Assembly: GCF_002088935.1 (NCBI RefSeq)
Contig: NZ_NCSS01000006.1
Span: forward strand, 248,001 to 312,000
DNA: 64,000 nucleotides
Reading direction: 5' to 3'
From: Henriciella litoralis
Lineage (GTDB): Bacteria; Pseudomonadota; Alphaproteobacteria; Caulobacterales; Hyphomonadaceae
Shown: one piece after another, positions 1-8,658 of the stretch
Position numbering within the stretch: position 1 is the first letter of the stretch
How the letters are laid out: each line of letters starts with the position of its first letter
Translations under genes and position numbers: made by a program
Notes under the pieces: model-generated
Databases searched by the model: none
What the model was told of the DNA's origin: nothing
Seen by the model: the letters and a program-made list of their open reading frames with translations, nothing else

Positions 1-982
1 ACGGCTTGGCGCCGGCTTTGATCGATTTGTCGACCTGATCGGCGAGATCATCGCCGATCGCCTTCATCGCGAGCGGCCCGATCTTGGTGCCGTCAGCCAT
101 CGGGTCCCCGATCTTGAGCGCTTTCATGCCGGAAACGAATTTGTCCCGGAACGCGTCATAGACGTCTTCGTGAACCAGAAAGCGCTTCGCCGCGATACAG
201 GACTGGCCATTGTTCTGGACGCGTCCATCAATTGCGGTCTCTACGGCCGCATCGATATCAGCGGACGGCATGACGATGAAGGCATCGGTGCCGCCCAGCT
301 CAAGCACGGTCGGCTTGATTTCATCACCAGCCGTCGACGCAACTGCGCTGCCAGCGGGGCCGGAGCCGGTGAGTGTCGCGGCTTTGACACGGCGATCACG
401 CACGACGCCTTCAACCTTGTCAGACCCGATCAGAAGCGTCTGGAAACAGGCGCTCGGAAACCCGGCCTCCTTGAAGACCTCTTCAATGTTCAGCGCCGAG
501 CGCCAGACATTGGAGGCATGTTTGAGGAGTCCAACATTACCCGCCATCAGGGCAGGGGCGGCGAACCGGAAGACCTGCCAGAACGGGAAGTTCCAAGGCA
601 TGACCGCCAGAACGGGGCCGAGAGGCAAATGACGAACGAAAGACTGGCTCGCATCCGATTTCAGCTTCTCATCAGCAAGATAGCTTTCGGCGTTCTCTGC
701 ATAATGGCGGCAAACCCAGGCACACTTCTTCAGTTCGCCCTTCGCTTGATCAAGCGGCTTGCCCATTTCCAGAGTCATCGTGCGCGCCCAGTCATCGACA
801 TGAGACTCAAGGACGTCAGCTGCCTTCATCATGAGGCCCGCGCGTTCTTCAAAACTTGTGAGGCGCCAGGAGTAGAAACGGTCCTCTGCGGCAGACAGCG
901 CATGATCGATATCGACAGCGCTCATCGGCTCGAAGGTCTCAAGCACCTGCTCATCGGCGGGATTGACGGACTGGACACTCAT
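1..982 (-). CDS. NAD(P)-dependent aldehyde dehydrogenase, succinate-semialdehyde dehydrogenase-like (3' truncated by window)
   Basis: Oxidises an aldehyde to the acid, probably succinate semialdehyde to succinate. Reverse-strand translation starts MSVQSVNPADEQ and is open to the window edge (about 327 residues seen; the C-terminus is missing). Family motifs are in order: PWNFPFWQ with the cofactor-binding Asn, then LELGGTDAF with the general-base Glu, then NNGQSCIAAKRF with the catalytic Cys. PWNFPFWQVFRFAAPALMAGN and NNGQSC resemble the Sad/YneI type more than GabD; the substrate is inferred. A GAGGTG ribosome site sits 5 nt before the ATG. It is divergent from rsmE, so the short gap must hold both promoters. 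Confidence 0.9.
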   Translation of the reverse strand, partial: MSVQSVNPADEQVLETFEPMSAVDIDHALSAAEDRFYSWRLTSFEERAGLMMKAADVLESHVDDWARTMTLEMGKPLDQAKGELKKCAWVCRHYAENAESYLADEKLKSDASQSFVRHLPLGPVLAVMPWNFPFWQVFRFAAPALMAGNVGLLKHASNVWRSALNIEEVFKEAGFPSACFQTLLIGSDKVEGVVRDRRVKAATLTGSGPAGSAVASTAGDEIKPTVLELGGTDAFIVMPSADIDAAVETAIDGRVQNNGQSCIAAKRFLVHEDVYDAFRDKFVSGMKALKIGDPMADGTKIGPLAMKAIGDDLADQVDKSIKAGAKP

Positions 983-1029
983 GAAACACCTCAATTTGCT
1001 GACTTAACTGTTCTCCAAGCTAATCCTAT

Positions 1030-1800
1030 ATGGTGCCCATGAGTTCCGTTTCCCGTCTTTATGTCGCGTCGCCACTTGCAGCCGGCGACCTCGTCAACCT
1101 CGACGACAATCAGTCGAAATACCTGATGCGCGTGATGCGTCTTGGCGAAGGCGATGAGGTGCGCATCTTCAATGGCACGGATGGCGAGTGGTCAGCCAAG
1201 CTCGTACCACACAGCGCCAAGAAGGCGTCGCTGGAACCGGTCAGACAGACGCGCGAGCAGGTCGGTACGCCCGATCTGACGCTATTTTTTGCCCCGCTGA
1301 AGAAGGCGCGAACCGATTTTGTGGTCGAGAAAGCCTGCGAACTGGGTGTGCGCCAGATCCAGCCCGTGATGACCGAGTTCACGCAGTCGAGCCGTGTGCG
1401 AAGTGACCGGCTCCAATCGGTGGTCATTGAGGCGGCAGAGCAGACTGAGCGTATGGATGTGCCAAAAGTCCAGGATGATCGCCCGCTGCATGCCGCGCTG
1501 GACGACTGGCCTACCGGCAAGCCGCTCTACTATTGCGACGAAGCAGGGGATGCCAAGCCCTTCGCGCGCGTTCTGGAATCTTCGGAATCCAGGTCGGCCG
1601 GTATTCTGATCGGTCCGGAAGGGGGCTTTTCTCCAAAGGAGCGAGAACGCCTGAGGTCACTGGACTTTGTTGTCCCTGTTACGCTGGGGCCACGTATCCT
1701 TCGGGCAGAGACGGCAGCTGTATCTGCCCTCACTCTTTGGCAATCTATTGTTGGCGACTGGCAGGAACATCCCTATCTGCCTGAATCTGAACAAGGCTAA
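1030..1800 (+). CDS. rsmE: 16S rRNA (uracil(1498)-N(3))-methyltransferase
   Basis: Methylates N3 of U1498 in helix 44 of 16S rRNA using SAM (SPOUT superfamily). The 256-residue length is normal. An N-terminal PUA-like part is followed by the SPOUT fold. Diagnostic motifs are AAEQTERM near 135-142, IGPEGGF at 194-200 and LGPRILRAETAA at 219-230, which form the trefoil-knot SAM site. There is no clear Shine-Dalgarno; a second in-frame ATG nine bases downstream (MSSVSRLY) is an equally possible start. It lies 11 bp upstream of gshA in the same direction and is probably co-transcribed with it. Confidence 0.95.
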   Translation: MVPMSSVSRLYVASPLAAGDLVNLDDNQSKYLMRVMRLGEGDEVRIFNGTDGEWSAKLVPHSAKKASLEPVRQTREQVGTPDLTLFFAPLKKARTDFVVEKACELGVRQIQPVMTEFTQSSRVRSDRLQSVVIEAAEQTERMDVPKVQDDRPLHAALDDWPTGKPLYYCDEAGDAKPFARVLESSESRSAGILIGPEGGFSPKERERLRSLDFVVPVTLGPRILRAETAAVSALTLWQSIVGDWQEHPYLPESEQG

Positions 1801-1811
1801 AGGGGCCCGAC

Positions 1812-3191
1812 ATGACGACACCAACGTCCGACATCGACGAAAGCGCCCCGCGCATCGAGTCCAAGGCCGAGATGGTCGAATGGTGCGAGATGGGTAATAC
1901 GCCCGCCAGCGACTGGAAGATCGGCACTGAGCACGAAAAGTTCGGCTTCATCCGTGAGGGGCTGAAGCCGCTCCCTTATGATGGCGACGTTTCCATTCGG
2001 GCGATGCTCGAAGGATTGCGGGACCAGTTCGGCTGGGAGCCAATTGAAGAATCCGGCCTTCTCATCGGTCTCAAGAAGAATGGCGCAAGCGTCAGCCTTG
2101 AGCCAGGTGGCCAGTTTGAGCTCTCCGGTGCGCCGCTCGAGCATATCCATCAGACCTGCAACGAAGTCGGCGACCATCTTCGCGAAGTCCGCGAGATTGC
2201 AAACCCGCTCGGCGTCAGCTTTCTGGGCATGGGGTCATCGCCGCTCTGGACGATGGACGAGACCCCGATGATGCCGAAAGGCCGCTACGCCATCATGCGG
2301 GACTATATGACAAAGGTCGGCCGTCTTGGCCGCGAGATGATGTTCCGAACCTGTACGGTTCAGGTCAATCTCGACTTTTCGTCTGAAGCCGACATGGTGA
2401 AGAAGGCGCGCGTGTCTCTCGCGCTCCAGCCTCTCGGAACTGCCTTGTTCGCGAATTCGCCCTTCACTGAAGGTCGGACGAACGGCTTTCTCTCTTATCG
2501 ATCGCATATCTGGACCGACACCGACCCGGACCGGTCAGGCATGCTGCCCTTCATGTTTGAGGACGGGGCCGGTTTTGAACGTTATGTCGATTACGCGCTT
2601 GATGTGCCGATGTATTTCGTGCGCCGCGGCGGCAAATATCTTGATGCGAGCGGGCTCAGTTTCCGCGATTTCCTCGAAGGCAAGCTGAGCATTCTGCCCG
2701 GCGAGAAGCCTGCGATTGATGATTTTGTTGATCACCTTTCAACGATCTTCCCTGAAGTGCGACTGAAACAGTTCCTTGAGATGCGGGGATCTGATTCGGG
2801 CCCCTGGAGCCGGCTGTGCGCGTTTTCGGCTTTCTGGTCTGGCCTTCTATATGACCCTGTCGCGCTCGATGGCGCCTGGCAGATTGTGAAGGACTGGACT
2901 GCGGCTGAACGCGAAGCTGTGCGCCAGTCTGTTCGTGTGCTCGGTCTGCGCACCCCGGTGCCTGGCGGTCGCACGCTTCAGGATGTTGCCATTGACGTTC
3001 TGGCGCTTAGCCGGAACGGCCTGAAGGCTCGCAGCAAGTTCAACACTGCTGGCGACGATGAAACCGGCTTCCTCGCTGAACTGGACGAGATTGCCGAAAG
3101 CGGTCTCACGCCGGCCGACAGGCTTCTCGAGCTCTATCACGGCGAATGGGGGAAACGGGTCGAGCCTGCCTTCGAAACGCTGGCTTATTAG
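1812..3191 (+). CDS. gshA: Glutamate--cysteine ligase (plant/alphaproteobacterial type)
   Basis: First step of glutathione synthesis: ATP-dependent ligation of cysteine to the gamma-carboxyl of glutamate in the cytosol. The 459 residues match the plant-like class rather than the E. coli class. Seen are DWKIGTEHEKFGF near 35-47 (start of the GCS2 fold), EPGGQFELSG near 97-106 and MMFRTCTVQVNLD around 176-188. An AAGGGGCC ribosome site lies just before the ATG. Glutathione reductase (gor) and an Atm1-type exporter are encoded elsewhere in this window, consistent with glutathione metabolism. gshB is not in the window. Confidence 0.95.
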   Translation: MTTPTSDIDESAPRIESKAEMVEWCEMGNTPASDWKIGTEHEKFGFIREGLKPLPYDGDVSIRAMLEGLRDQFGWEPIEESGLLIGLKKNGASVSLEPGGQFELSGAPLEHIHQTCNEVGDHLREVREIANPLGVSFLGMGSSPLWTMDETPMMPKGRYAIMRDYMTKVGRLGREMMFRTCTVQVNLDFSSEADMVKKARVSLALQPLGTALFANSPFTEGRTNGFLSYRSHIWTDTDPDRSGMLPFMFEDGAGFERYVDYALDVPMYFVRRGGKYLDASGLSFRDFLEGKLSILPGEKPAIDDFVDHLSTIFPEVRLKQFLEMRGSDSGPWSRLCAFSAFWSGLLYDPVALDGAWQIVKDWTAAEREAVRQSVRVLGLRTPVPGGRTLQDVAIDVLALSRNGLKARSKFNTAGDDETGFLAELDEIAESGLTPADRLLELYHGEWGKRVEPAFETLAY

Positions 3192-3238
3192 CGTCCATTT
3201 GCGTATCTCGGATCGGAAAAGGCACATAATTGCTTGAG

Positions 3239-3256
3239 CCACGCTTTATCGCGTGG
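3239..3256 (+). terminator. Short hairpin after gshA, possible weak terminator
   Basis: Perfect 6-bp inverted repeat CCACGC/GCGTGG with a 6-nt loop, lying between gshA and the POT transporter gene. It is followed only by TCTTAG rather than a run of T, so it may be a weak terminator or an mRNA-stabilising hairpin. Function is not established. Confidence 0.35.
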
Positions 3257-3317
3257 TCTTAGTGTGCGCCGTATTTAGAGATAAACAGTGAGTCCGGTAT
3301 GGGCTCGGGGAGCAGAT

Positions 3318-4928
3318 ATGAGTGATGTTTCGGGAGGCGGCACAGTCGCTTCAGGCGCGGGGAAGACGTTTCTGGGCCACCCAAGGGGGCTGTTCGTCCT
3401 GTTCTTCACCGAGATGTGGGAGAGGTTCTCCTACTACGGTATGCGGGCCTTGCTCGTTCTCTACCTCACGAAGCATTTCCTTTTTGAACGCGATGCTGCC
3501 TACGGGCTCTATGGCGCTTATACGACGCTCGTGTTTATCGGGCCTGTCATTGGCGGCGTTCTAGCTGACCGATATCTCGGACAACGAAAAGCTGTTGTGC
3601 TCGGTGCGGTCTTGCTGGTTCTTGGCCATCTGGGCATGGCTATTGAAGGGTCTCCGGTCGCCGAAGGTGGGTCGCCCGATCCGACCGTGATGAATATTTT
3701 CTATCTCAGCCTTGCGCTGATCATTGTGGGTGTCGGTTTCCTCAAGGCCAATATCTCTACGATTGTTGGCGAACTCTATCCGAAGACCGATGCGCGGCGT
3801 GATGGTGCCTTCACGATTTTCTATGTGGGTATCAATCTCGGTGCATTCCTTGGCGCCCTTATCTCGGGCTATCTCGGCGAGACGTTTGGCTGGGCCTACG
3901 GCTTTGGGGCCGCAGGTTTCGGCATGCTGGCCGGTCTGGTTGTGTTTCTCTGGGGCAAGCCAGCCCTGCGCGGCGCCGGTGAGCCTCGTAATCCGGCTCT
4001 GTTGAAATCCTCTGTGCTCGGGCCGCTCAACCGTGAGCATCTGATCTGGGCCGGCACGCTGGTCGCTGTCCTGATCGTATGGCAGCTGGTTCGTAGTCAG
4101 GGCACCGTCAACATCGTGCTTCTGGCTGCGATGACAGTGACCTATCTCTACATCGTCTATCGCGCGGTCGTGAATTTGACCCCTCAGCAGCGCAACCGGA
4201 TTATCGTTGCGTTGATCCTGATCACAACGAACGTCCTGTTCTGGGGCCTCTTTGAGCAGGCCGGGTCCTCGCTCAACATCTTCACCGATGAAAACGTCAA
4301 TCGGAACCTGCTTGGCTGGGAAGTGCCCGCCTCGATGTTCCAGTCGATCAACGCGTTCTACATCATGGCGCTTGGTCCGGTGTTCGCGGGCCTTTGGGTC
4401 TGGCTTGGCAAAAAGGGGTGGGAGCCAAGTGCGCCGCTCAAATTTGCTCTGGGTCTGATGCAGCTCGGCCTTGGCTTCCTTGTGCTCGTCTGGGGCTCAG
4501 CCGCTGGCGACCTGACGCCGGTCATCTTCATCTTCTTGATCTATCTGCTTCACACGACCGGCGAGCTTTGTCTGTCACCTGTGGGGCTGTCCGCGATGAC
4601 GCGCCTTTCAGTGACGAGCATGGTCGGCCTCATGATGGGCGCCTGGTTCCTTGCATCTGGCGCAGGTAACGCGGTTGCGGCGCTGATTGCGCAGGCAACG
4701 GCTGCTGGTGGAGAAGGCGGCGAAGCAGCAAGCGCCGCGCAGGTCCTTTCGGTCTATTCAAAAGTCGGCTGGATCTCCATCGGTGTTGGCGTCGCCTTTG
4801 CGGCCCTGTCGCCGATCCTCACCAAGTTCATGCACCTCGATACGCTCGAGGATGATGATAATCCTGGTACGGTTGATACGGGCGGTGCGATCAAGCCTGG
4901 CGGCGACACCGGCAAAACGCTCGGTTAA
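3318..4928 (+). CDS. POT/PTR2-family proton-coupled peptide transporter
   Basis: Inner-membrane major-facilitator symporter that imports di- and tripeptides with protons. The POT signature EMWERFSYYG (ExxERFxYY) lies in TM1, followed by many hydrophobic helices (about 12-14) and the second family motif region FYVGINLGAFLGALISGYLG. Length is about 536 residues. I chose the ATG preceded by GGGGAGC; an in-frame GTG 30 bases upstream would add an unlikely polar leader (SPVWARGAD) and has no ribosome site. The short C-terminal tail is acidic and Gly-rich. A strong terminator follows. Confidence 0.92.
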   Translation: MSDVSGGGTVASGAGKTFLGHPRGLFVLFFTEMWERFSYYGMRALLVLYLTKHFLFERDAAYGLYGAYTTLVFIGPVIGGVLADRYLGQRKAVVLGAVLLVLGHLGMAIEGSPVAEGGSPDPTVMNIFYLSLALIIVGVGFLKANISTIVGELYPKTDARRDGAFTIFYVGINLGAFLGALISGYLGETFGWAYGFGAAGFGMLAGLVVFLWGKPALRGAGEPRNPALLKSSVLGPLNREHLIWAGTLVAVLIVWQLVRSQGTVNIVLLAAMTVTYLYIVYRAVVNLTPQQRNRIIVALILITTNVLFWGLFEQAGSSLNIFTDENVNRNLLGWEVPASMFQSINAFYIMALGPVFAGLWVWLGKKGWEPSAPLKFALGLMQLGLGFLVLVWGSAAGDLTPVIFIFLIYLLHTTGELCLSPVGLSAMTRLSVTSMVGLMMGAWFLASGAGNAVAALIAQATAAGGEGGEAASAAQVLSVYSKVGWISIGVGVAFAALSPILTKFMHLDTLEDDDNPGTVDTGGAIKPGGDTGKTLG

Positions 4929-4949
4929 GCGTCAGAACACCAACTTAGA

Positions 4950-4987
4950 AAGCGCGCCGCTGGATCTTTCAGCGGCGCGCTTTTTTG
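4950..4987 (+). terminator. Rho-independent terminator
   Basis: GC-rich inverted repeat GCGCGCCGCT / AGCGGCGCGC (10 bp, extended by two A-T pairs) with a 9-nt loop, followed directly by six T residues. It sits 22 bp after the POT transporter stop and before the convergent rhodanese gene. It is among the clearest intrinsic terminators in the window. Confidence 0.92.
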
Positions 4988-5012
4988 TTCGCTGATGAGG
5001 GGTGTGTCTGAC

Positions 5013-5447
5013 TTATTGAACCGGCCGCACTGGCAGGTCAGCTTCTATCCAGCCGTTCTCACCCAGCATGCCGCTGCGAACGCTGACGACGTTTTTGTAG
5101 CCGGCGTCCTTGAGCTGATCCCGAGCGCGCGCAGATCGCGCGCCCGAGCGGCAGATCAGTGCAATCGGGGCTGAGTGATCCTCGCCGGTCAGGCGATCAA
5201 CCTCGCCGACGAAGTCTGGATTTTGCAGGGAAATCATCACCGCGTCGGATGCGACTCCGGTCTGTTTCCACTCATCGGGTGTGCGGACGTCTATCAGATA
5301 AGAATCTGTTTGCTCGAGAAAGGCAGACGTTTTCTCGACGGTGATCTCGTCATTCGAGGTCGAAGCTGAGCAAGCGGCAAGCGCTAAAGCGACGCTGACT
5401 GCGCCGATGACGATCGCGGACCGTCTTGGAAACTGTTTGATTGGCAT
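5013..5447 (-). CDS. Rhodanese-domain lipoprotein
   Basis: About 144 residues. The N-terminus MPIKQFPRRS is followed by a hydrophobic stretch ending in LALAAC, a lipobox, so it is probably a lipid-anchored periplasmic protein. Residues about 35-140 form one rhodanese domain: LIDVRTPDEW in the first half and the active loop ALICRSGARSARA, where the Cys would carry a persulfide. A TTG 36 bases upstream is possible, but the ATG is preceded by AGAGGACC and gives a proper signal sequence. It lies downstream of tldD on the same strand. Substrate unknown. Confidence 0.85.
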   Translation of the reverse strand: MPIKQFPRRSAIVIGAVSVALALAACSASTSNDEITVEKTSAFLEQTDSYLIDVRTPDEWKQTGVASDAVMISLQNPDFVGEVDRLTGEDHSAPIALICRSGARSARARDQLKDAGYKNVVSVRSGMLGENGWIEADLPVRPVQ

Positions 5448-5525
5448 GCTTGAGTGGTCCTCTGCGTGTCGGTCAAAAGTCAAATGATCAGCGGTCCGTG
5501 ACGTCCGATTTGATGTTCCTGTCTT

Positions 5526-6929
5526 CTAACCCGCACCGCCAACGGTTATCGCGTCGATCTTGAGCGTTGGCTGACCGACGCCGACAGGCACGGTTTGCCC
5601 CGCCTTGCCGCACGTGCCGACGCCATCATCCATCGCGAAATCATTACCGATCATCGACACCTTGTTGAGCACGGTTGGGCCATGGCCAATGAGGGTGGCG
5701 TTCTTGACTGGCGCGACGACTTTGCCGTTCTCGACGAGATAGGCCTCGGTGCATTGGAACACGAAGTTGCCAGAGGTGATGTCGACCTGGCCGCCGCCGA
5801 AATCGACAGCCCAGATGCCACGCTTCATCGATTTGACGATTTCTTCCGGGTCGTCCTTGCCGCCAGCCATGACCGTATTGGTCATGCGCGGCATGATCGA
5901 CGAATCATAGGATTCGCGGCGACCATTCCCTGTCGGTGCCATCCCCATGAGGCGGGCGTTCTGGCGGTCCTGCATGTAGCCTTTGAGGATCCCGTCCTCG
6001 ATGAGCACCGTACGCTGCGTCGGTGTGCCTTCATCGTCGAAGGAGAGAGAGCCGCGGCGTGCTTCAATTGTGCCGTCGTCGATCACGGTGACGCCCTTGG
6101 CCGCGACCTGCTCGCCGATCTTGCCAGCATAGACGCTGGATTGTTTGCGGTTGAAATCGCCTTCGAGACCATGGCCGACGGCTTCATGGAGCAGGACGGC
6201 AGGCCAGCCTGGCCCGAGCACGACTTCCATTTCGCCAGCCGGGGCAGGAATTGATTCGAGGTTGATCTCGGCTTTCTTCAGAGCGCGCTCTGCCATGGCT
6301 TTCCAGCGGGCAGGGGCGATCCATTCGGCATATTCGGCGCGGCCACCGGCGCCTGCAGACGCCGATTCGCGGCGGCCATCCTTTTCCAGCGTAACGGAGA
6401 TATTCAGGCGCACGAGTGGGCGCACATCGTGAAAGCTCTCGCCGGCCGGGCGGAGGACGTCGATCTCCTGATGACTGCCAGCGAGTGAGACAGAGACCTG
6501 AACCACGCGAGGATCGCGCGCCCGTACCCAGGCGTCGATTTCAGCGAGGAGTTCAGTCTTGACGGAGAAGCCTGGCGCTTCTGTTGGATCGATTGGCGCG
6601 TAGAGCCGACGGTTTACCGGCTGTGGACCGATATCGAGCGTGCCAGAATAGCCGCGCTTGGCAGCCGAGGCCGTCGAAGCGGCGCGGCGAATCGCGTCAA
6701 TCGTCAGCTCTCCTGCATGGGCGCTGCCGCTGGTTTCGCCAGCAATGACGCGCAAGCCGAAGCCCTGGCTCGTGTCGAAGGCGGCCGATTTCAGTCGGCC
6801 ATCATCGTAGACAAAGTTTTCCGAGCGTGAGCGCTGGACGTAAATGTCGCCATCATCGGCGCCCTCACAGGCGTCAGCGAGTATTTTGGCGGCATCGTTT
6901 TGATCGAAGGGGAGCTGGTTTTCTAACAT
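5526..6929 (-). CDS. tldD: Metalloprotease TldD
   Basis: Cytosolic zinc protease of the TldD/PmbA family; in E. coli TldD with TldE processes microcin B17 precursor and CcdA. It carries the zinc motif HEAVGHGLEGDFNRK at about 248-262 (HExxxH) and the typical N-terminal half with GFGLRVI. The 467-residue length is normal. The ATG is preferred over an in-frame GTG 33 bases upstream, because known TldD proteins begin close to this point; its ribosome site (CAGGTC) is weak. The partner gene pmbA/tldE is not in the window. Confidence 0.92.
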   Translation of the reverse strand: MLENQLPFDQNDAAKILADACEGADDGDIYVQRSRSENFVYDDGRLKSAAFDTSQGFGLRVIAGETSGSAHAGELTIDAIRRAASTASAAKRGYSGTLDIGPQPVNRRLYAPIDPTEAPGFSVKTELLAEIDAWVRARDPRVVQVSVSLAGSHQEIDVLRPAGESFHDVRPLVRLNISVTLEKDGRRESASAGAGGRAEYAEWIAPARWKAMAERALKKAEINLESIPAPAGEMEVVLGPGWPAVLLHEAVGHGLEGDFNRKQSSVYAGKIGEQVAAKGVTVIDDGTIEARRGSLSFDDEGTPTQRTVLIEDGILKGYMQDRQNARLMGMAPTGNGRRESYDSSIMPRMTNTVMAGGKDDPEEIVKSMKRGIWAVDFGGGQVDITSGNFVFQCTEAYLVENGKVVAPVKNATLIGHGPTVLNKVSMIGNDFAMDDGVGTCGKAGQTVPVGVGQPTLKIDAITVGGAG

Positions 6930-6974
6930 GACCTGACAATGGTCACTCAGCTCGCCTGGCACAAGCCCCGGCTG

Positions 6975-7529
6975 CTACTGTTGCTCATCTACGGAAAAGC
7001 GCGCGAGTTGCCTTTTTGCAAGCTCCCAATCCGGCTTGAGCTCTAGGGCCTTCTGGAAGTCGAAGAAAGCGCCAGGCACGTCGCCCGTATTTTCCCGCGC
7101 AATCGCACGATTATAGTAGGCTGCGAATATATCGGTTGTTTCCAGCTCGATGGCCTTGTTCAGCGGAACGAGGGCAGATTGGAAGTCTTTCCTATAGATA
7201 TGTGCCGCGCCCTCATTGAGATAGGCCGCGCCGAGCTCTGGCTCCAGCGAAATTGCGTTGGAATAATCAGACAGTGATTGCTCATACTCGCCTTCGCGCA
7301 TGCGAATGACGCCGCGGTTCACATAGGTCGCTGCTCTGTTCTTGCGGGTGAGAGTCTCCTCACGAAGCGCCCGTGTGCAGGTCTCTTCAGCCGTTCGGTA
7401 CATATAGTTGTTTTCGCGGGCCAGATCGTAACATTCCTTAGCCAGGCCGCTGCCAACGACAAAGACCTGCGCGCTGGCGGCGCCAGCGGCCAAGACTGTC
7501 GCGGCGAGCGTCAAAAGTATGCGGTGCAT
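6975..7529 (-). CDS. Secreted tetratricopeptide-repeat protein
   Basis: About 184 residues. A signal peptide (MHRILLTLAATVLAAGAASA, cleavage expected before Gln21) is followed by a helical segment and three TPR units at about 66-99, 100-133 and 134-167, each with the A-x-x-x-N-R/E-G and A-L/I-x-L-E/K-P pattern. It is probably a periplasmic scaffold; partner unknown. The ATG is chosen because AGGAGAACAGGAAA precedes it and it opens the signal peptide; longer upstream starts would not encode a signal sequence at the N-terminus. It is divergent from the cytochrome oxidase operon and lies just upstream of tldD on the same strand. Confidence 0.8.
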   Translation of the reverse strand: MHRILLTLAATVLAAGAASAQVFVVGSGLAKECYDLARENNYMYRTAEETCTRALREETLTRKNRAATYVNRGVIRMREGEYEQSLSDYSNAISLEPELGAAYLNEGAAHIYRKDFQSALVPLNKAIELETTDIFAAYYNRAIARENTGDVPGAFFDFQKALELKPDWELAKRQLARFSVDEQQ

Positions 7530-7670
7530 TTTCCTGTTCTCCTGACTTAGTGAGTTGAATGTAGCGCGAATGGGAACTCTTGCGAATAAGCTGCGACATA
7601 TTCGAAAACACTGATGGGGTGGGTGGACGCGCGCTGTGAGTGTAGCTATTGCAAGGCTCAAAGCATCACT

Positions 7671-7676
7671 AAGGAG
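7671..7676 (+). promoter_or_regulatory. Ribosome binding site deciding the coxB start
   Basis: AAGGAG, 7 nt before a GTG codon. It selects that GTG over an in-frame GTG 48 bases upstream that has no Shine-Dalgarno. The resulting protein begins with a signal peptide, as expected for cytochrome oxidase subunit II. Confidence 0.8.
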
Positions 7677-7683
7677 TCGGGCT

Positions 7684-8637
7684 GTGCGTTTTTTAATCGC
7701 TCTTCTTTCGATTTTGCCATTCGGCATGTTCGCAAACGCCGCGCAGCCAGAAGCTGGCGCGATCAATTTCCAACCCGCTGCGACGCGTATCGCAGAGCGG
7801 ATTCACCACTTCCACTTCGGTGTGTTGGTGATCATTACGGTCATTACGCTCTTCGTTCTGGCACTGCTGATCTGGGTTTGTCTCAAGTATAGCCGGAAAT
7901 CCAATCCGGTTGCTCGCAAGTTCAGCCACAACACGGCTGTCGAAATCGTCTGGACGGTCGTGCCTGTTCTTATTCTCGTGGCAATTGCCGGTCCATCTTT
8001 CTCCAACCTTTTCTATCAGGAGAACCAGCCGGACCTCGAAAAGATTGCGGCATCTGATTCGGACAATCCGAACATCTACCCGGAAGCTGCAGCTGAAGGT
8101 TGGGTCACGGTAAAGGCGCAGGGCAACCAGTGGAACTGGACTTACTCCTTCCCGGATGAGCTCGACAGCGGCGGCTACCCGGTTGAGTACGTGTCCAACC
8201 CGCTTCAGCGCGGCCTGAGCAATGACAACACCAATCCTGTAAACGGCCCGCGCAACCTTGCGACCGACTATCCGCTGGTGCTGCCAGCGAATCGGTATGT
8301 GCGCTATCAGACAGCGGCTTCAGACGTCATTCACTCGTGGACCGTTCCGGCGTTCGGGGTGAAGACTGACGCCGTTCCTGGCCGCCTCAATGAGGGCTGG
8401 TTCCTCGTTGAAGAGCCTGGCGTTTACTTTGGCCAGTGTTCCGAACTTTGCGGTAAGGACCACGCCTTCATGCCGATCGAGGTTCGCGTTGTTGAGCCTG
8501 AACAATACCAAGCCTGGATCGACGGCCTCAAAGCAGGCGACGACTTCGACGCTACTTTCGATGCCGTCCGTCCAGCAATCGTTGCATCTAGCCAAGAGCC
8601 GACGGGCGCTTCGACGCGCCTCGCTCAGGCCCAATAG
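7684..8637 (+). CDS. ctaC: Cytochrome c oxidase subunit II
   Basis: Accepts electrons from cytochrome c through the binuclear CuA centre on the periplasmic side and passes them to subunit I. About 317 residues: signal peptide (1-19), two TM helices near 46-68 and 88-106, then a cupredoxin domain. CuA ligands are visible as His217 (SDVIHSW), then Cys252, Glu254, Cys256, His260 and Met263 in FGQCSELCGKDHAFM. The aromatic patch GNQWNWTYSFP is the usual electron-entry site. GTG start with AAGGAG at good spacing. First gene of the oxidase operon; also called coxB. A low-complexity C-terminal tail of about 40 residues follows the domain. Confidence 0.96.
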   Translation: MRFLIALLSILPFGMFANAAQPEAGAINFQPAATRIAERIHHFHFGVLVIITVITLFVLALLIWVCLKYSRKSNPVARKFSHNTAVEIVWTVVPVLILVAIAGPSFSNLFYQENQPDLEKIAASDSDNPNIYPEAAAEGWVTVKAQGNQWNWTYSFPDELDSGGYPVEYVSNPLQRGLSNDNTNPVNGPRNLATDYPLVLPANRYVRYQTAASDVIHSWTVPAFGVKTDAVPGRLNEGWFLVEEPGVYFGQCSELCGKDHAFMPIEVRVVEPEQYQAWIDGLKAGDDFDATFDAVRPAIVASSQEPTGASTRLAQAQ

Positions 8638-8658
8638 GACCCAGAGGGAATTTCTGAC

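Noticed and set aside
170-1042. Long plus-strand open frame over the aldehyde dehydrogenase
   Set aside because: The opposite strand encodes intact aldehyde dehydrogenase motifs across this stretch; this frame has no family-like sequence.
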